The notes beneath the pieces were generated by a model. The model saw only the letters and a program-made list of their open reading frames with translations. It had not been told where the DNA came from and did no database searches. Below, one piece after another: positions 47,543 through 57,474 of a DNA stretch of 64,000 nt (position 1 is its first letter; every line of letters begins with the position of its first letter). A program made the translations under genes and the position numbers. The stretch comes from Aestuariivita sp. (GTDB taxonomy: Bacteria; Pseudomonadota; Alphaproteobacteria; Rhodobacterales; Rhodobacteraceae), in the NCBI GenBank assembly GCA_026709985.1, contig JAPORY010000036.1:1-64000 (forward strand), given 5' to 3'.

Positions 47543-48136
47543 TCATGAATCTTCAGTCGATTCTGAGCGTGCAGCATAGCGCACAGCATCTTCTATATGA
47601 CAGGTGCCTTTTGGTTTCGCTAAGCCCGACAATTCCCTCAGTTTTTCTTGATCGACTCGAAACACGGTCGCCAATTGATAAATGGTTATCGGTTTGGGTT
47701 CGTAGTTCGCATCATGCTCAATATTCATGAGCTTTACGATTTCAATATCCGCAGTTTTGGCCATGGCTTCCAATGACAGTTTAAGCCTGCGTCTATTGTG
47801 GTTAACGAAACGGCCGAATGCGATACGTGACTCATTGAGCACTGCAACAACGTGGCCTTCGTCGCTCGGGTGCAACGGATCAATTCCAAGCGCTCCAGCG
47901 CCGATTTCGGCGCCGGCTTCTTGCTTTCTTTTTTCAGCGCACCATTCGTGCGAAATAGAAAATTTCATATCATCAGCATAATCAAGCAAGACCGCTATAT
48001 CTGACTCCTCAAACATCGGTAACGCCGTGACTTCGGGGGTAACACGCCCCAGCAACGTAAGGAGCGCGAGGTGCCAAGCGATTGCCGAATTAATGGTGGA
48101 CGGCGGTTGTGCGTCCGTATGCTCAGGTTGTGCCAT
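47543..48136 (-). CDS. XRE/Cro-type helix-turn-helix protein
   Basis: 197 residues. The N-terminal half is unrecognised, containing a hydrophobic helix (IAWHLALLTLLGRV) and an acidic stretch. The C-terminal half (about 105-168) has a Cro/C1-type HTH pattern: NRRRLKLSLEAMAKTADI, then helix-rich ITIYQLATVFRVDQEKLREL. This suggests a DNA-binding regulator, comparable to controllers or antitoxins, but the target is unknown. Its start codon overlaps the divergent methyltransferase relic, so the two could once have formed one module. Confidence 0.6.
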   Translation of the reverse strand: MAQPEHTDAQPPSTINSAIAWHLALLTLLGRVTPEVTALPMFEESDIAVLLDYADDMKFSISHEWCAEKRKQEAGAEIGAGALGIDPLHPSDEGHVVAVLNESRIAFGRFVNHNRRRLKLSLEAMAKTADIEIVKLMNIEHDANYEPKPITIYQLATVFRVDQEKLRELSGLAKPKGTCHIEDAVRYAARSESTEDS

Positions 48137-48347
48137 TCAACGCGCTCGGGTGCGTCTGGCAGATACCGCCGGAATCGAAAAACCCGCACCCCGCGCCGTT
48201 CCCGGTTGAGCTCGCATAACGCTGCGTAGAGTCCACCACCGGCCGCACAGTACTTGACCCGTTCCTGGGATCGGGTTGGAACTGTCCGAAGCCTACCGCA
48301 ACCTTGCCCACGAGCGGATCGCGGGCAACGAGCGCTTGGTGGACTGA
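48136..48347 (+). pseudogene. DNA methyltransferase C-terminal relic
   Basis: In one frame: VWQIPPESKNPHPAPFPVEL, an in-frame TAA at about 48213, RCVESTTGRTVLDPFLGSG (SAM-binding motif I) and, after a deletion that shifts the frame, ELSEAYRNLAHERIAGNERL ending at TGA 48345-48347. This is the end of a beta-class N4/N6 DNA methyltransferase of the phage or solitary type. N-terminal motifs, including the catalytic one, are absent upstream, where another gene starts. Non-functional. Confidence 0.75.
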
Positions 48348-49183
48348 CTGGCCTTTGATATCGTCAGTTGGCGCAGCCCCACGCGGGTCGCAGTGAGGTG
48401 TAGTTATAACTAGAGCTGCTGACGGTTCCGGTATTGCCCCGCCCGCACAGGCAGTTGCGCACGTCTTGGGGCGTGCGTGGGCTGATTGAGAAGCATCCCG
48501 TCGTGGTGCCTGTCCCATAAACGGTATTTGTCGGCGTGTAGGTTCCGCCCGTCATGAAGCAGCGGCGGAACAGCGGGTCCTGAGCGCTGCTCCCGAAGCC
48601 TCCTGCCGTCGTGTACATCACCAGCGTATGCGGGGCGGCGTCGTTGCGGTAAGGTTCTGTAGCACAGGGCTTACACCGCCGGAGAAGTTCTGACTGGACG
48701 AAGTTATAGCCCCGCTGAAATTCGTCGTGTAATCGGTGTTTCCGTCCCTGCCGTTCACCACAGCGAGACTAAGGGGAAAGGAAGTCGGCCCTCCGTTTCA
48801 TAACTGACTCCTTTATTTGGCTCGTGTAGTCAAAAGGCACTGATGTCACCCGCGTGAACGTTTGGGGATCAAGCCCCTGTAAGTGATCGCCAGTTCGCGG
48901 GACATAGGTTCTTCCCCGTCGCAGGTTCAATTTCCGGCTTCACCCATTTCCTAGTAAGGTCAATGACGGGCCTGATCGTCTCCCCCGTGACGTACTCCAT
49001 CATCCGCGAGACGTTCTCGACTTCGTCCTCAGCGAGTTCCGGAAACACCTTGTCCGCGACACGCCCGATTCCCGTCTGATCTCTCCCCAATCGTGGATAA
49101 TATAACTTACACCGTAAGATGAATCAAGAAGAAAAATCACGTACGGAAATCAAATCAAACCAAAAGCACTACTGCCAATTCTT
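48348..49183. other. degraded accessory DNA between methyltransferase relic and acnA
   Basis: About 830 bases, GC-richer than the flanks. Two minus-strand frames, 48364-48621 (Gly/Thr/Ser-rich with several Cys) and 48869-49090 (acidic, ends NLCPANWRSLTGA), look like gene ends whose starts are lost, but I recognise neither. Together with the methyltransferase relic they suggest a phage or mobile-element scar. Confidence 0.45.
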
Positions 49184-51871
49184 CTAGGCCGCTTTCGCAA
49201 GGTTACGCAAGACGTAGTGCAGGACGCCGCCGTTCTGAATATACTCAATCTCGACTTCGGTATCAATTCGGCATTTCAGAGTGATCGTTTTTTGGGAACC
49301 GTCAAGAAATACGATCTCACTCGGAACCTCGGCCAAAGGACGGATGTCCTCTAAACCGCGTATTGAGACCGTCTCTTGCCCCGTCAGGCCAAGCGACTTG
49401 CGCGTAATTCCGTTCGTAAATTCAAAGGGAATAACCCCCATTCCAACCAGGTTGGAGCGGTGAATGCGCTCAAAACTCTCGGCGATTACCGCCTTCACGC
49501 CCAGTAAGGCTGTGCCTTTCGCCGCCCAGTCTCGAGAAGAACCGGCGCCATACTGTTCACCCCCGAATACGACGAGCGGGATTCCTTGATCCTGATAAGC
49601 CATCGCCGCTGCAAAAATTGAGGTCTGTTGCCCGTCGGGCCCAATGGAGAAACCGCCCTCGACATCGGTGAGCATCTCATTCTTGATGCGAATATTGGCA
49701 AATGTCCCGCGCATCATAACCTCATGGTTTCCACGGCGTGATCCGTAAGAATTAAATTCTCTTACCGGTACTTGTCGTTCAATTAGATATTGTCCTGCTG
49801 GAGTTGTATCCTTAAAGGCACCAGCCGGTGAGATGTGATCGGTGGTAATCATATCGCCAAGCAAAGCTAAAATGCGTGCGCCTTCAATATTCTCAATCTC
49901 TTTGGTTTCCATTGTAATGTCTTGGAAATACGGCGGATTTTGAACATAAGTTGATTGAGGCGGCCAGTCGTAGGTTTGACTATCTGTCGTTTCGACGCTC
50001 TGCCACTTCCCGTCCCCAGCGAATACCGACGCGTATTTTTCGAGGAAAGCCTCTCGCGTTACCGTTTTCTCTACCAGTTCACTGACTTCTTGTTGTGACG
50101 GCCAGATATCCTTCAGGTAGACATCGCGACCCTCTGGCGTTTGTCCCAGCGGTTCGCTCGTTAAGTCAATATTCATCGTGCCCGCAAGCGCATAAGCAAC
50201 CACCAGCGGCGGGGAGGCAAGATAATTCGCTCGCACGTCGGGAGAAATACGACCTTCGAAATTTCGATTCCCAGAGAGGACGGAGGTCGCGACCAAATCA
50301 CCCGCGGCGATGGCCGACGAAATTTCAGCCTGCAGTGGTCCAGAATTTCCAATGCAGGTTGTGCAACCGTATCCGACAAGATGAAAATCAAGTCTATCAA
50401 GATCTTCTTGCAGTCCCGCGGCCTCCAAATAAGCGCTGACCACTTGACTGCCAGGCGCGAGAGAGGTCTTCACCCAAGGTTTGCGTTTGAGGCCGAGCGC
50501 GACTGCGTTGCGAGCGACTAAGCCAGCAGCAATCATTACATAGGGATTAGAGGTGTTCGTGCATGAGGTAATTGAGGCAATGACGACGTCGCCAGATGAA
50601 AGTGTGTAATCCTCGCCAGCAACGGCCACCTCTTTATTGAGTGGGCGCTTAAAGGTTTGTTCCATTTCTTTTGAGAAAGCGGCCTTTGAGTCGGTTAAGG
50701 CTACATAGTCTTGTGGACGTTTCGGACCCGATATCGCGGGCACAATAGTTCCCATGTCAAGCTCTAAGCAATCGGTATAAATGGGAGCATAATCCGGTTC
50801 GCGCCAAAGCCCGTTAGCTTTGGCATAAGCTTCAACAAGTCTCACCCGGTGAGAGTTACGACCGGTTGCACTTAGGTAGCGAATCGTTTCACCATCAATT
50901 GGAAAAAATCCGCAGGTAGCGCCGTACTCGGGTGCCATATTCGCAATAGTTGCCCGATCTGCGAGCGGCAAGGCATCAAGTCCCGGTCCGTAGAATTCGA
51001 CAAATTTCCCGACCACTCCCTTTTTCCGGAGCATTTCAACGACCTTTAGGACAAGATCAGTCCCGGTTGTGCCTTCAACCATTTGTCCAGTAAGCTTGAA
51101 TCCAATGACTTCAGGAATCAGCATTGAAATCGGTTGACCAAGCATCGCTGCCTCGGCCTCAATACCTCCGACCCCCCAGCCAAGCACGGCGGCTCCGTTT
51201 ACCATTGTGGTATGGGAGTCAGTGCCCACTAGCGTATCTGGATAGGCGATCTGATTACCCTCCGGATCAGTGTCAGTCCAAACGGTTTGCGCAAGATACT
51301 CCAAGTTGACCTGATGACAGATTCCGGTACCCGGCGGCACGACGCGGAAATTATTGAAGGCAGATTGTCCCCATTTTAAGAAGGTGTAACGTTCCAAATT
51401 TCGAGCATATTCACGTTCGACATTCATTTGAAAAGCGCGAGGATTGCCAAATTCATCAATCATCACAGAATGGTCAATGACCAGATCGACGGGGTTAAGC
51501 GGATTGATTTTTTCGGGATCTCCGCCTAATGCAACAATGCCATCGCGCATTGCCGCGAGATCAACGACCGCTGGCACACCCGTGAAGTCTTGCATCAAGA
51601 CCCGTGCGGGACGATAAGCGATCTCACGCGGATTCTTACCACCTTTGGCTGCCCATTCTGCGAATGCTTGTATGTCATCAACGGTGACTGTTTTCCCGTC
51701 TTCGTAACGCAGCAGATTCTCCAGAACAACCTTGAGCACCGACGGTAAGTTTGAAAAATCACCTAGCCCCGTAGCATTAGCTGCTGGCATTGAGAAATAT
51801 GAATACTCGGTGTCGTCCACCGTCAGTGCGCGACGAGTGTTTAGACTATTTTGTCCAACAGTGATTGTCAT
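49184..51871 (-). CDS. acnA: aconitate hydratase A
   Basis: TCA-cycle enzyme with a [4Fe-4S] cluster that isomerises citrate and isocitrate. 895 residues from the ATG at 51871 (MTITVGQNSLNTRR); the frame extends to 51997 without family sequence. Cluster Cys residues are in SCTNTSNP and GCTTCIGNSGPL; the swivel domain has SRDWAAKGT and the active-site SFERIHRSNLVGMG. Length and N-terminus match alphaproteobacterial AcnA. It is divergent from the DUF1223 gene. Confidence 0.97.
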   Translation of the reverse strand: MTITVGQNSLNTRRALTVDDTEYSYFSMPAANATGLGDFSNLPSVLKVVLENLLRYEDGKTVTVDDIQAFAEWAAKGGKNPREIAYRPARVLMQDFTGVPAVVDLAAMRDGIVALGGDPEKINPLNPVDLVIDHSVMIDEFGNPRAFQMNVEREYARNLERYTFLKWGQSAFNNFRVVPPGTGICHQVNLEYLAQTVWTDTDPEGNQIAYPDTLVGTDSHTTMVNGAAVLGWGVGGIEAEAAMLGQPISMLIPEVIGFKLTGQMVEGTTGTDLVLKVVEMLRKKGVVGKFVEFYGPGLDALPLADRATIANMAPEYGATCGFFPIDGETIRYLSATGRNSHRVRLVEAYAKANGLWREPDYAPIYTDCLELDMGTIVPAISGPKRPQDYVALTDSKAAFSKEMEQTFKRPLNKEVAVAGEDYTLSSGDVVIASITSCTNTSNPYVMIAAGLVARNAVALGLKRKPWVKTSLAPGSQVVSAYLEAAGLQEDLDRLDFHLVGYGCTTCIGNSGPLQAEISSAIAAGDLVATSVLSGNRNFEGRISPDVRANYLASPPLVVAYALAGTMNIDLTSEPLGQTPEGRDVYLKDIWPSQQEVSELVEKTVTREAFLEKYASVFAGDGKWQSVETTDSQTYDWPPQSTYVQNPPYFQDITMETKEIENIEGARILALLGDMITTDHISPAGAFKDTTPAGQYLIERQVPVREFNSYGSRRGNHEVMMRGTFANIRIKNEMLTDVEGGFSIGPDGQQTSIFAAAMAYQDQGIPLVVFGGEQYGAGSSRDWAAKGTALLGVKAVIAESFERIHRSNLVGMGVIPFEFTNGITRKSLGLTGQETVSIRGLEDIRPLAEVPSEIVFLDGSQKTITLKCRIDTEVEIEYIQNGGVLHYVLRNLAKAA

Positions 51872-52143
51872 TATCGTACTCCCGAAACAGTGAATTGACA
51901 CGAGGTGCATTGTTTTGCACATAGGTCTGAGAGAATCAACCCCAATTCCATTCGTCATCCAGAGTTCGCGTGAGCAGACAACAGAGGTTAAAACCAAAAT
52001 CCACGGCTGCTGAACCGCAAAACCAAAATGGAGCTGTCTAAGCGGCGTGATGCTGGTGACAGGGGTGCTTTGGAAAATAGCGAGGCAAGAAATACAGTAA
52101 AATGGAACGTATAATACAATTCGTATTAGGCGTAGTGCGATTG

Positions 52144-52866
52144 ATGAAAAGGCTCGGTAATCTAGATACCATCGTGCGCCTTTTTGCAGCGTCGGCGTTA
52201 TATCTCCTCGTCACCGTGACAGCCACGGCGCAAAACAGCTTAGTTGTGGTCGAACTTTATACGTCGCAGGGTTGCTCGTCCTGTCCTCCCGCCGACCGAC
52301 TCATTCGCCAGATTGCGAAAAGGGACGAGGTCGTGGCGCTCTCCCTCCATGTTGACTATTGGGACTATATTGGTTGGAAAGATGAATTTGCACTGGCGTC
52401 AAATGCCATAAGGCAACGGGCCTACGCCAAAGCATACGGGCGACGAACGATTTTCACGCCGGAAATGATTATCAACGGCAGACAGAGTGTCGTCGGCTCG
52501 CACACAACGAAGGTTGTGCGGAATGTTGAGAAACAAGCTTCTCAGCCGCCAATCGCGGCAGTAAAAATTAATCGCAAGAATGATCTCTTATCAATTGATG
52601 CAACACTGCTACAAGGAATTGACCAAGACATCATTGTACAGCTTGTGCGCTTTGCCCCTGATCGAATGATTTCGATTCGAGCTGGAGAGAATGCGGGTCG
52701 CAATTTGACCTACACGAACGTTGTGACGTCGTGGGAGAATATCGCGAAGTGGGGCGGTCAGGAGGATCTAAGCCTGCAAGTTCCCATTCAAGGGCCTGAG
52801 GGGGTCGTTGTGTTGTTACAGCAGGATAATTTCGGCCCAATTCTTGCCGCCGCAAAGTTGAATTAG
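52144..52866 (+). CDS. DUF1223 thioredoxin-like exported protein
   Basis: About 240 residues. The start at 52144 gives a good signal peptide (RLFAASALYLLVTVTATAQ, cleavage near TAQ-NS); an ATG at 52102 adds 14 residues and is possible. The conserved DUF1223 pattern VVELYTSQGCSSCPPADRLI carries a CSSC pair in a thioredoxin-like fold, followed by HVDYWDYIGWKDEFA and TPEMIINGR. Function is not established for the family. In related genomes it often lies next to acnA, as here. Confidence 0.85.
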   Translation: MKRLGNLDTIVRLFAASALYLLVTVTATAQNSLVVVELYTSQGCSSCPPADRLIRQIAKRDEVVALSLHVDYWDYIGWKDEFALASNAIRQRAYAKAYGRRTIFTPEMIINGRQSVVGSHTTKVVRNVEKQASQPPIAAVKINRKNDLLSIDATLLQGIDQDIIVQLVRFAPDRMISIRAGENAGRNLTYTNVVTSWENIAKWGGQEDLSLQVPIQGPEGVVVLLQQDNFGPILAAAKLN

Positions 52867-52892
52867 GCTTCTGCTTGCACTGAACGTGTCGG

Positions 52893-53777
52893 CTATTTCC
52901 ACCGCCGATGAACCCAGAACCATTGCTCCATATTATTGCGCACCATACTTTCGAGGTCATCATTCAGGGCTTGCATCATCGTGCGTGGGTCCGTGTGGGG
53001 GATTGGATCATTGAGCACAATGTCAAAATTAAGGCCATTTGCTGCCCGAATACCATAACTAGGAATAATCGCAGCGTCATATTTTAGTGCCATCGTCGCG
53101 ATTGCTAACGACGTTGTGCAGGGCTGCCCGAAAAAAGTAAGCTGTTCCCCGTCTGCCACATGCACGTCGTGCAAAATTCCGATGATCCCGCCCTGTCGTA
53201 AGTGCTTGACCAATAGCCGCATACCAGACGGGCCCTGCTCGAACATGAGTTGGTTATCGAACGAAATTGACCGAACGTAATGGGCGTTGAAGTAGGGATT
53301 CTTCATCCGTCGATAGAGTGAGCCCATGCGCAATCCGCGCTCGGACAGATTTGCGCGTATCGCAAAATAGTTGCCGAAGTGAGCAGTCGCCAAGAATACG
53401 GGTTTGCCCTCTTCACGGGATTGCTCAAGAGCGCTAACGCCATCGCCTCTTGGAGGGTTAGCATTTGCGTGGCGTACGAAGTCACGCCCCGCGTAGGTTT
53501 CAATCAGTGTTCGACCAACATTGTTTGGCACCGCATGGCACATATTGCGAATTTCTTCGTCTGACATATCGGGGCAAGTGAGTTTGAGATTATTACGAAT
53601 GCGCTTCGTCGCTCCAGTTACGGGTCCGACCACGCGGGTCATCAGACTCCCCATTAAGGGGACACGAATGCGATGTGGTAAGGCGAGGGCCGTTTGAATG
53701 ACGCCCTGAATGACCAGATTGATCGCGAAGTAACCAACACGTTGCAGGGGCGATAGACTTGAGGGTTCGGCAGGCAT
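52893..53777 (-). CDS. LpxL/HtrB-family acyltransferase
   Basis: 294 residues, lipid A lauroyl-acyltransferase-like, expected at the inner membrane. An N-terminal amphipathic/hydrophobic segment precedes the acyltransferase block HFGNY (H133-Y137). In the family the catalytic pair is HxxxxD/E; here the acidic position is Phe138. The remaining pattern is preserved: LYRRMKNPYFNAHYV, FEQGPSGMRLLVKHL, GILHDVHVADG, AIATMALKYDAAIIPSYG and the C-terminal MEQWFWVHRRWK. It may be catalytically altered or use another residue. It converges on the DUF1223 gene with 26 bases between. Confidence 0.85.
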   Translation of the reverse strand: MPAEPSSLSPLQRVGYFAINLVIQGVIQTALALPHRIRVPLMGSLMTRVVGPVTGATKRIRNNLKLTCPDMSDEEIRNMCHAVPNNVGRTLIETYAGRDFVRHANANPPRGDGVSALEQSREEGKPVFLATAHFGNYFAIRANLSERGLRMGSLYRRMKNPYFNAHYVRSISFDNQLMFEQGPSGMRLLVKHLRQGGIIGILHDVHVADGEQLTFFGQPCTTSLAIATMALKYDAAIIPSYGIRAANGLNFDIVLNDPIPHTDPRTMMQALNDDLESMVRNNMEQWFWVHRRWK

Positions 53778-54002
53778 GATCGGTGAACCCCTCTAGCAGG
53801 ACTCAGATACGACTCGCAAAACTGCTATTGATAAATTTGCCAAATCTGATCCAAGTCAACAAACCCAGTCAGTGGTCAAGAAAGGCGCAGGATAGCAGCT
53901 AGCCAAAATGACCCTTGATTGCAAGGAACTTCACGATCGTCTGACGATGTGTTGGCCTCAAGACAATTATTGAGAATGGTGAGTCTTTGTAGTCTAGTAC
54001 TA

Positions 54003-55328
54003 TTATTCGTCTTGGCTAGCGTCCTGTGAGGGAAAGACTCGTTCGAAAATTGTGTCGACCTGTCGGAGATGATAGTCCATCGAAAATGAATCTTCCAATG
54101 TTTCTGGACTAAGGAACTCTATGATGTTGGCGTCCTTCAGAAGTTCAGACTTGAAGTCTCGCCCGTGATTCCAGACATTCGTAGCATGGTGCTGTACGAG
54201 TTCGTAGGCCCGTTCGCGACTCATTCCGGCCTGCGTTAACGCTAACAGCACCCGTTGGCTCATAACGAGGCCGCCGAGGCGATCAAGGTTTGCCTGCATT
54301 CTGTCTGGGTAGAGTACCAGATTGGAAATGACGCGTGTCAACCTCGTCAACGCAAAGTCGAGCGTTATTGTCGCGTCTGGTCCGATATTTCGCTCAACAC
54401 TCGAGTGTGAAATGTCGCGTTCGTGCCAAAGCGCAATATTTTCCATTGCGGGCGCTACCGTCATGCGTATGAGGCGAGCAAGTCCGGTGAGATTTTCGGA
54501 CAGAATGGGATTTCGTTTGTGTGGCATCGCACTTGATCCCTTTTGGCCCGACGAAAAAAATTCTTCGGCCTCAAACACTTCTGTGCGCTGCATATGGCGA
54601 ATCTCAATCGCGATGTTTTCTATTGATCCAGCGATGATGCCGAATGTCGAAAAAAGTTGCGCGTGTCGGTCACGCGGAATGATTTGGGTGCTGATTGGTT
54701 CAGGAGAGAGGCCAAATTGTTTGCAAACATACTCTTCCACTCTAGGGTCGATATTTGCGAATGTTCCCACCGCACCCGATATCGCACCGGTCGCGATATT
54801 GGCGCGGGCGGCATGCAACCGACAGAGATTTCGGTCCATCTCGGCAAAAAATCGAGCAAAAGTGAGCCCCATGGTGATGGGTTCGGCATGGATCCCGTGG
54901 CTGCGGCCAACCCGCGGCGTATACTTATGTTCGACCGCTCGTTGTTTGAGAGCCGTCTTTAGTGCCCTCAAGTCCTCGATCAGAATATCACAAGCACGAA
55001 GCAGCTGAATGTTGAAGCCAGTGTCGACGACATCAGAACTGGTCATGCCTTGATGGATGAATCTTGAATCCTCGGCCCCGATCAGTTCCGCCAAATATGT
55101 CAAGAAAGCGATCACATCATGTTTGGTTTCCCTTTCGATCGCGGTAATTCGGTGATGATCGAACTCGTGATTTTTGAGTTTGTGAAGTGCCTTTGCATTC
55201 TCAATTGGAATAACGCCAAGTTCGGCCATTGCATCGCAGGCGTGAGTTTCAATCTCGTACCAAATTCGATATTTGGCTTCTGGGGTCCAAATCCGAGTCA
55301 TTTCAGGACGAGAATAGCGCTGAAGCAT
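54003..55328 (-). CDS. purB: adenylosuccinate lyase
   Basis: Purine biosynthesis enzyme acting twice: SAICAR to AICAR and adenylosuccinate to AMP. 441 residues with the fumarase/ASL signature SSGQKGSSAMPHKRNP near residue 260. TSSDVVDTGFNIQL and VGRSHGIHAEPITMG supply the other active-site His regions. Normal length for the alphaproteobacterial type. It stands alone; upstream is a 236-base gap to the aminopeptidase gene on the same strand. Confidence 0.96.
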   Translation of the reverse strand: MLQRYSRPEMTRIWTPEAKYRIWYEIETHACDAMAELGVIPIENAKALHKLKNHEFDHHRITAIERETKHDVIAFLTYLAELIGAEDSRFIHQGMTSSDVVDTGFNIQLLRACDILIEDLRALKTALKQRAVEHKYTPRVGRSHGIHAEPITMGLTFARFFAEMDRNLCRLHAARANIATGAISGAVGTFANIDPRVEEYVCKQFGLSPEPISTQIIPRDRHAQLFSTFGIIAGSIENIAIEIRHMQRTEVFEAEEFFSSGQKGSSAMPHKRNPILSENLTGLARLIRMTVAPAMENIALWHERDISHSSVERNIGPDATITLDFALTRLTRVISNLVLYPDRMQANLDRLGGLVMSQRVLLALTQAGMSRERAYELVQHHATNVWNHGRDFKSELLKDANIIEFLSPETLEDSFSMDYHLRQVDTIFERVFPSQDASQDE

Positions 55329-55564
55329 GGAATTTTCCGATCTTTAGGCGAGTGACAAGATAGCGGGTCGGCAGTGACGGGTTTATTGCCATCAAGCGAT
55401 GCAATAATCTAGTTGTGCGAAGTTTGGCCGCGCATGTGGCGAATACCGGTATTTCTCATGTCATTCGAGAGGCTGGCTTGATCAGATCCTCTCTTTTTGC
55501 AAATAGCTGGCGCCGACTTTGCTGGTGGATTACTTTTTAACCTGCCACTAATTGATCTCCTTGA

Positions 55565-57412
55565 TCAAAATGGCTGTGTTACAGTGCGCAGCCATTCTTT
55601 CGCAGGTGGGCTAAGTTTATCAAATACTGTGTTTTTTATCTCATCATAGTACTTGTTGATCCAGTTCCGCTCATTTGCGGTCAACATTTCTGTTAAGATC
55701 AAACGCCTTTCGAACGGAACAAGCGTAAGGGTTCGCCACGTGAACATTTCGCGGTGCAAATCGCCGTCGGGTGGGGGTTCAGCTGTTTCAACAACAAGCA
55801 AATTTTCGATCCGAACCCCAAATTCGCCGTCTCGATAGTACCCTGGTTCATTTGAGAGGATCATCCCTGGCTTTAGGGCCTCTTGGTTTCGGCGAGAAAG
55901 TCCCTGTGGCCCCTCATGGACGCCGAGAAAACTGCCGACACCGTGGCCAAGACCGTGGTCAAAATCCATATGACCATCCCAAAGCCAAGTCCTTCCAACG
56001 GCCTCAATATCACGGCCTGTTAGCCCGGCGGGCCAGCGCAACTGCGACATTGCAATCATACCCTTTAGCACCCGAGTATACGCCATTTTTTTTTCTGGAG
56101 TAACGCGACCAATGGCGATGGTCCGCGTGACGTCAGTCGTTCCGTCCAGATATTGGCCGCCGCTATCCAGTACCAGCACATGACCCTCTTGTAACCGCGT
56201 GTTGCTCAATGAACTTACTCGGTAGTGAATGATCGCTCCATTAGCCCCCGTACCAGCGATCGTATCAAAGGCGATATCTTGCAGCATTGGGTCTTTGCGA
56301 CGCTGTGCTTCAAGCTGTTGAACAACATCAATTTCGGTTACTGTGCCGGCCTTTTTACGATCTATCCAGGTCAAAAATTCAATCATTGCGACCGCATCCC
56401 GGCGGTGAGACTGAATGGCACCTTTGATTTCCGTATCGTTTTTGCATGCTTTAGGAAGAAGGCATGGGTCTTGTATCAAGACTGGCGATTGACAGGCATC
56501 ATGGATCGCGAATGGCACCGTGTCTTGATCAAGCAAAGTTGCCCCGTCAATGGTCTTGACCGCCGTAAGAAAGTTATCCGATGACGATAGTTTGACATCA
56601 TCGCCGAGGTGAGTAGAGAGATGCTCAAATTTGTTAGGGTCGGAAAATACATCGACCTTACCGCTTGCTTGCAAGATCGCGAAACAATGTGCAACGGGTG
56701 TGCGTGGCACATCGCTACCGCGAATATTGAGAAGCCACGCAACGGACTCAGGAGCGGTTAAGATTGCTGCTGCAAAACCGTTGTCTATAAGATCTTGCGC
56801 AAGCCGAGCTCTTTTGTCTTCATGAGTTTCGCCAGCATAAAGAACGTTGTGCGGTTGTGCGAGCGTAATTTTTGGTTTGGGCTGATCTTCCCAGATCTGG
56901 TCGATCAAGTTTTGCTTGACCGCAACGAGGTCGATTGGAATGCTGGTAACCCGATCACTAATCTGACGTATTTTGGAATATGGCATAAGCCAGGGATCGA
57001 ACCCGACGCGACCACCAACTTTTAGATGTTCCGTTAGCCATGTTGCTAGCGACGTCTCTGGCCAGTTGACGATAGAGAATAGTTTCTCATTGACTTGTTG
57101 TTTGGCTTGCGCCCGGTATCGTCCGTCGACAAACAAGGCTGCCGAGTTAACTAAGACAATGGCGAAACCAGCAGAGCCGCTGAAACCGGAGATCCAGGCT
57201 AGTCTTTCATCTCCTGGCGCTACGATTTCGCCCTGATAGACGTCCGAACGCGGTATGATAAATCCGTCGAGTTGCTTCTGACGCAGGAGGGTGCGCAACT
57301 GTTGGAGCCGAGGCTCGCAATCCTGCGATGACGAGAATTCATCAAAATTTTGATATACGTAGCCACCCGAATTTATTGGTTTGAGGGCTGGGTCTGTTGA
57401 TTGTTCAGTCAT
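55565..57412 (-). CDS. Xaa-Pro aminopeptidase (M24B, aminopeptidase P)
   Basis: 615-residue cytosolic metallopeptidase of the three-domain eukaryotic-like APP1 type. Two creatinase-N-like domains are followed by a pita-bread catalytic domain with metal ligands in DSGGQYLDGTTDVTRT, GHGVGSFLGVHEGP (His), NEPGYYRDGEFGVRIEN (Glu) and a terminal Glu near LVPFERRLI. It removes N-terminal residues before proline. The N-terminal extension (about 25 residues) is variable, so a later start is possible. It lies 62 bases downstream of cobT on the same strand. Confidence 0.94.
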   Translation of the reverse strand: MTEQSTDPALKPINSGGYVYQNFDEFSSSQDCEPRLQQLRTLLRQKQLDGFIIPRSDVYQGEIVAPGDERLAWISGFSGSAGFAIVLVNSAALFVDGRYRAQAKQQVNEKLFSIVNWPETSLATWLTEHLKVGGRVGFDPWLMPYSKIRQISDRVTSIPIDLVAVKQNLIDQIWEDQPKPKITLAQPHNVLYAGETHEDKRARLAQDLIDNGFAAAILTAPESVAWLLNIRGSDVPRTPVAHCFAILQASGKVDVFSDPNKFEHLSTHLGDDVKLSSSDNFLTAVKTIDGATLLDQDTVPFAIHDACQSPVLIQDPCLLPKACKNDTEIKGAIQSHRRDAVAMIEFLTWIDRKKAGTVTEIDVVQQLEAQRRKDPMLQDIAFDTIAGTGANGAIIHYRVSSLSNTRLQEGHVLVLDSGGQYLDGTTDVTRTIAIGRVTPEKKMAYTRVLKGMIAMSQLRWPAGLTGRDIEAVGRTWLWDGHMDFDHGLGHGVGSFLGVHEGPQGLSRRNQEALKPGMILSNEPGYYRDGEFGVRIENLLVVETAEPPPDGDLHREMFTWRTLTLVPFERRLILTEMLTANERNWINKYYDEIKNTVFDKLSPPAKEWLRTVTQPF

Positions 57413-57474
57413 AGCGGTGAAGTCGAAAACTACGATAACATCTTGGTGGGGATCACGGACAGTACATTCGTGAT

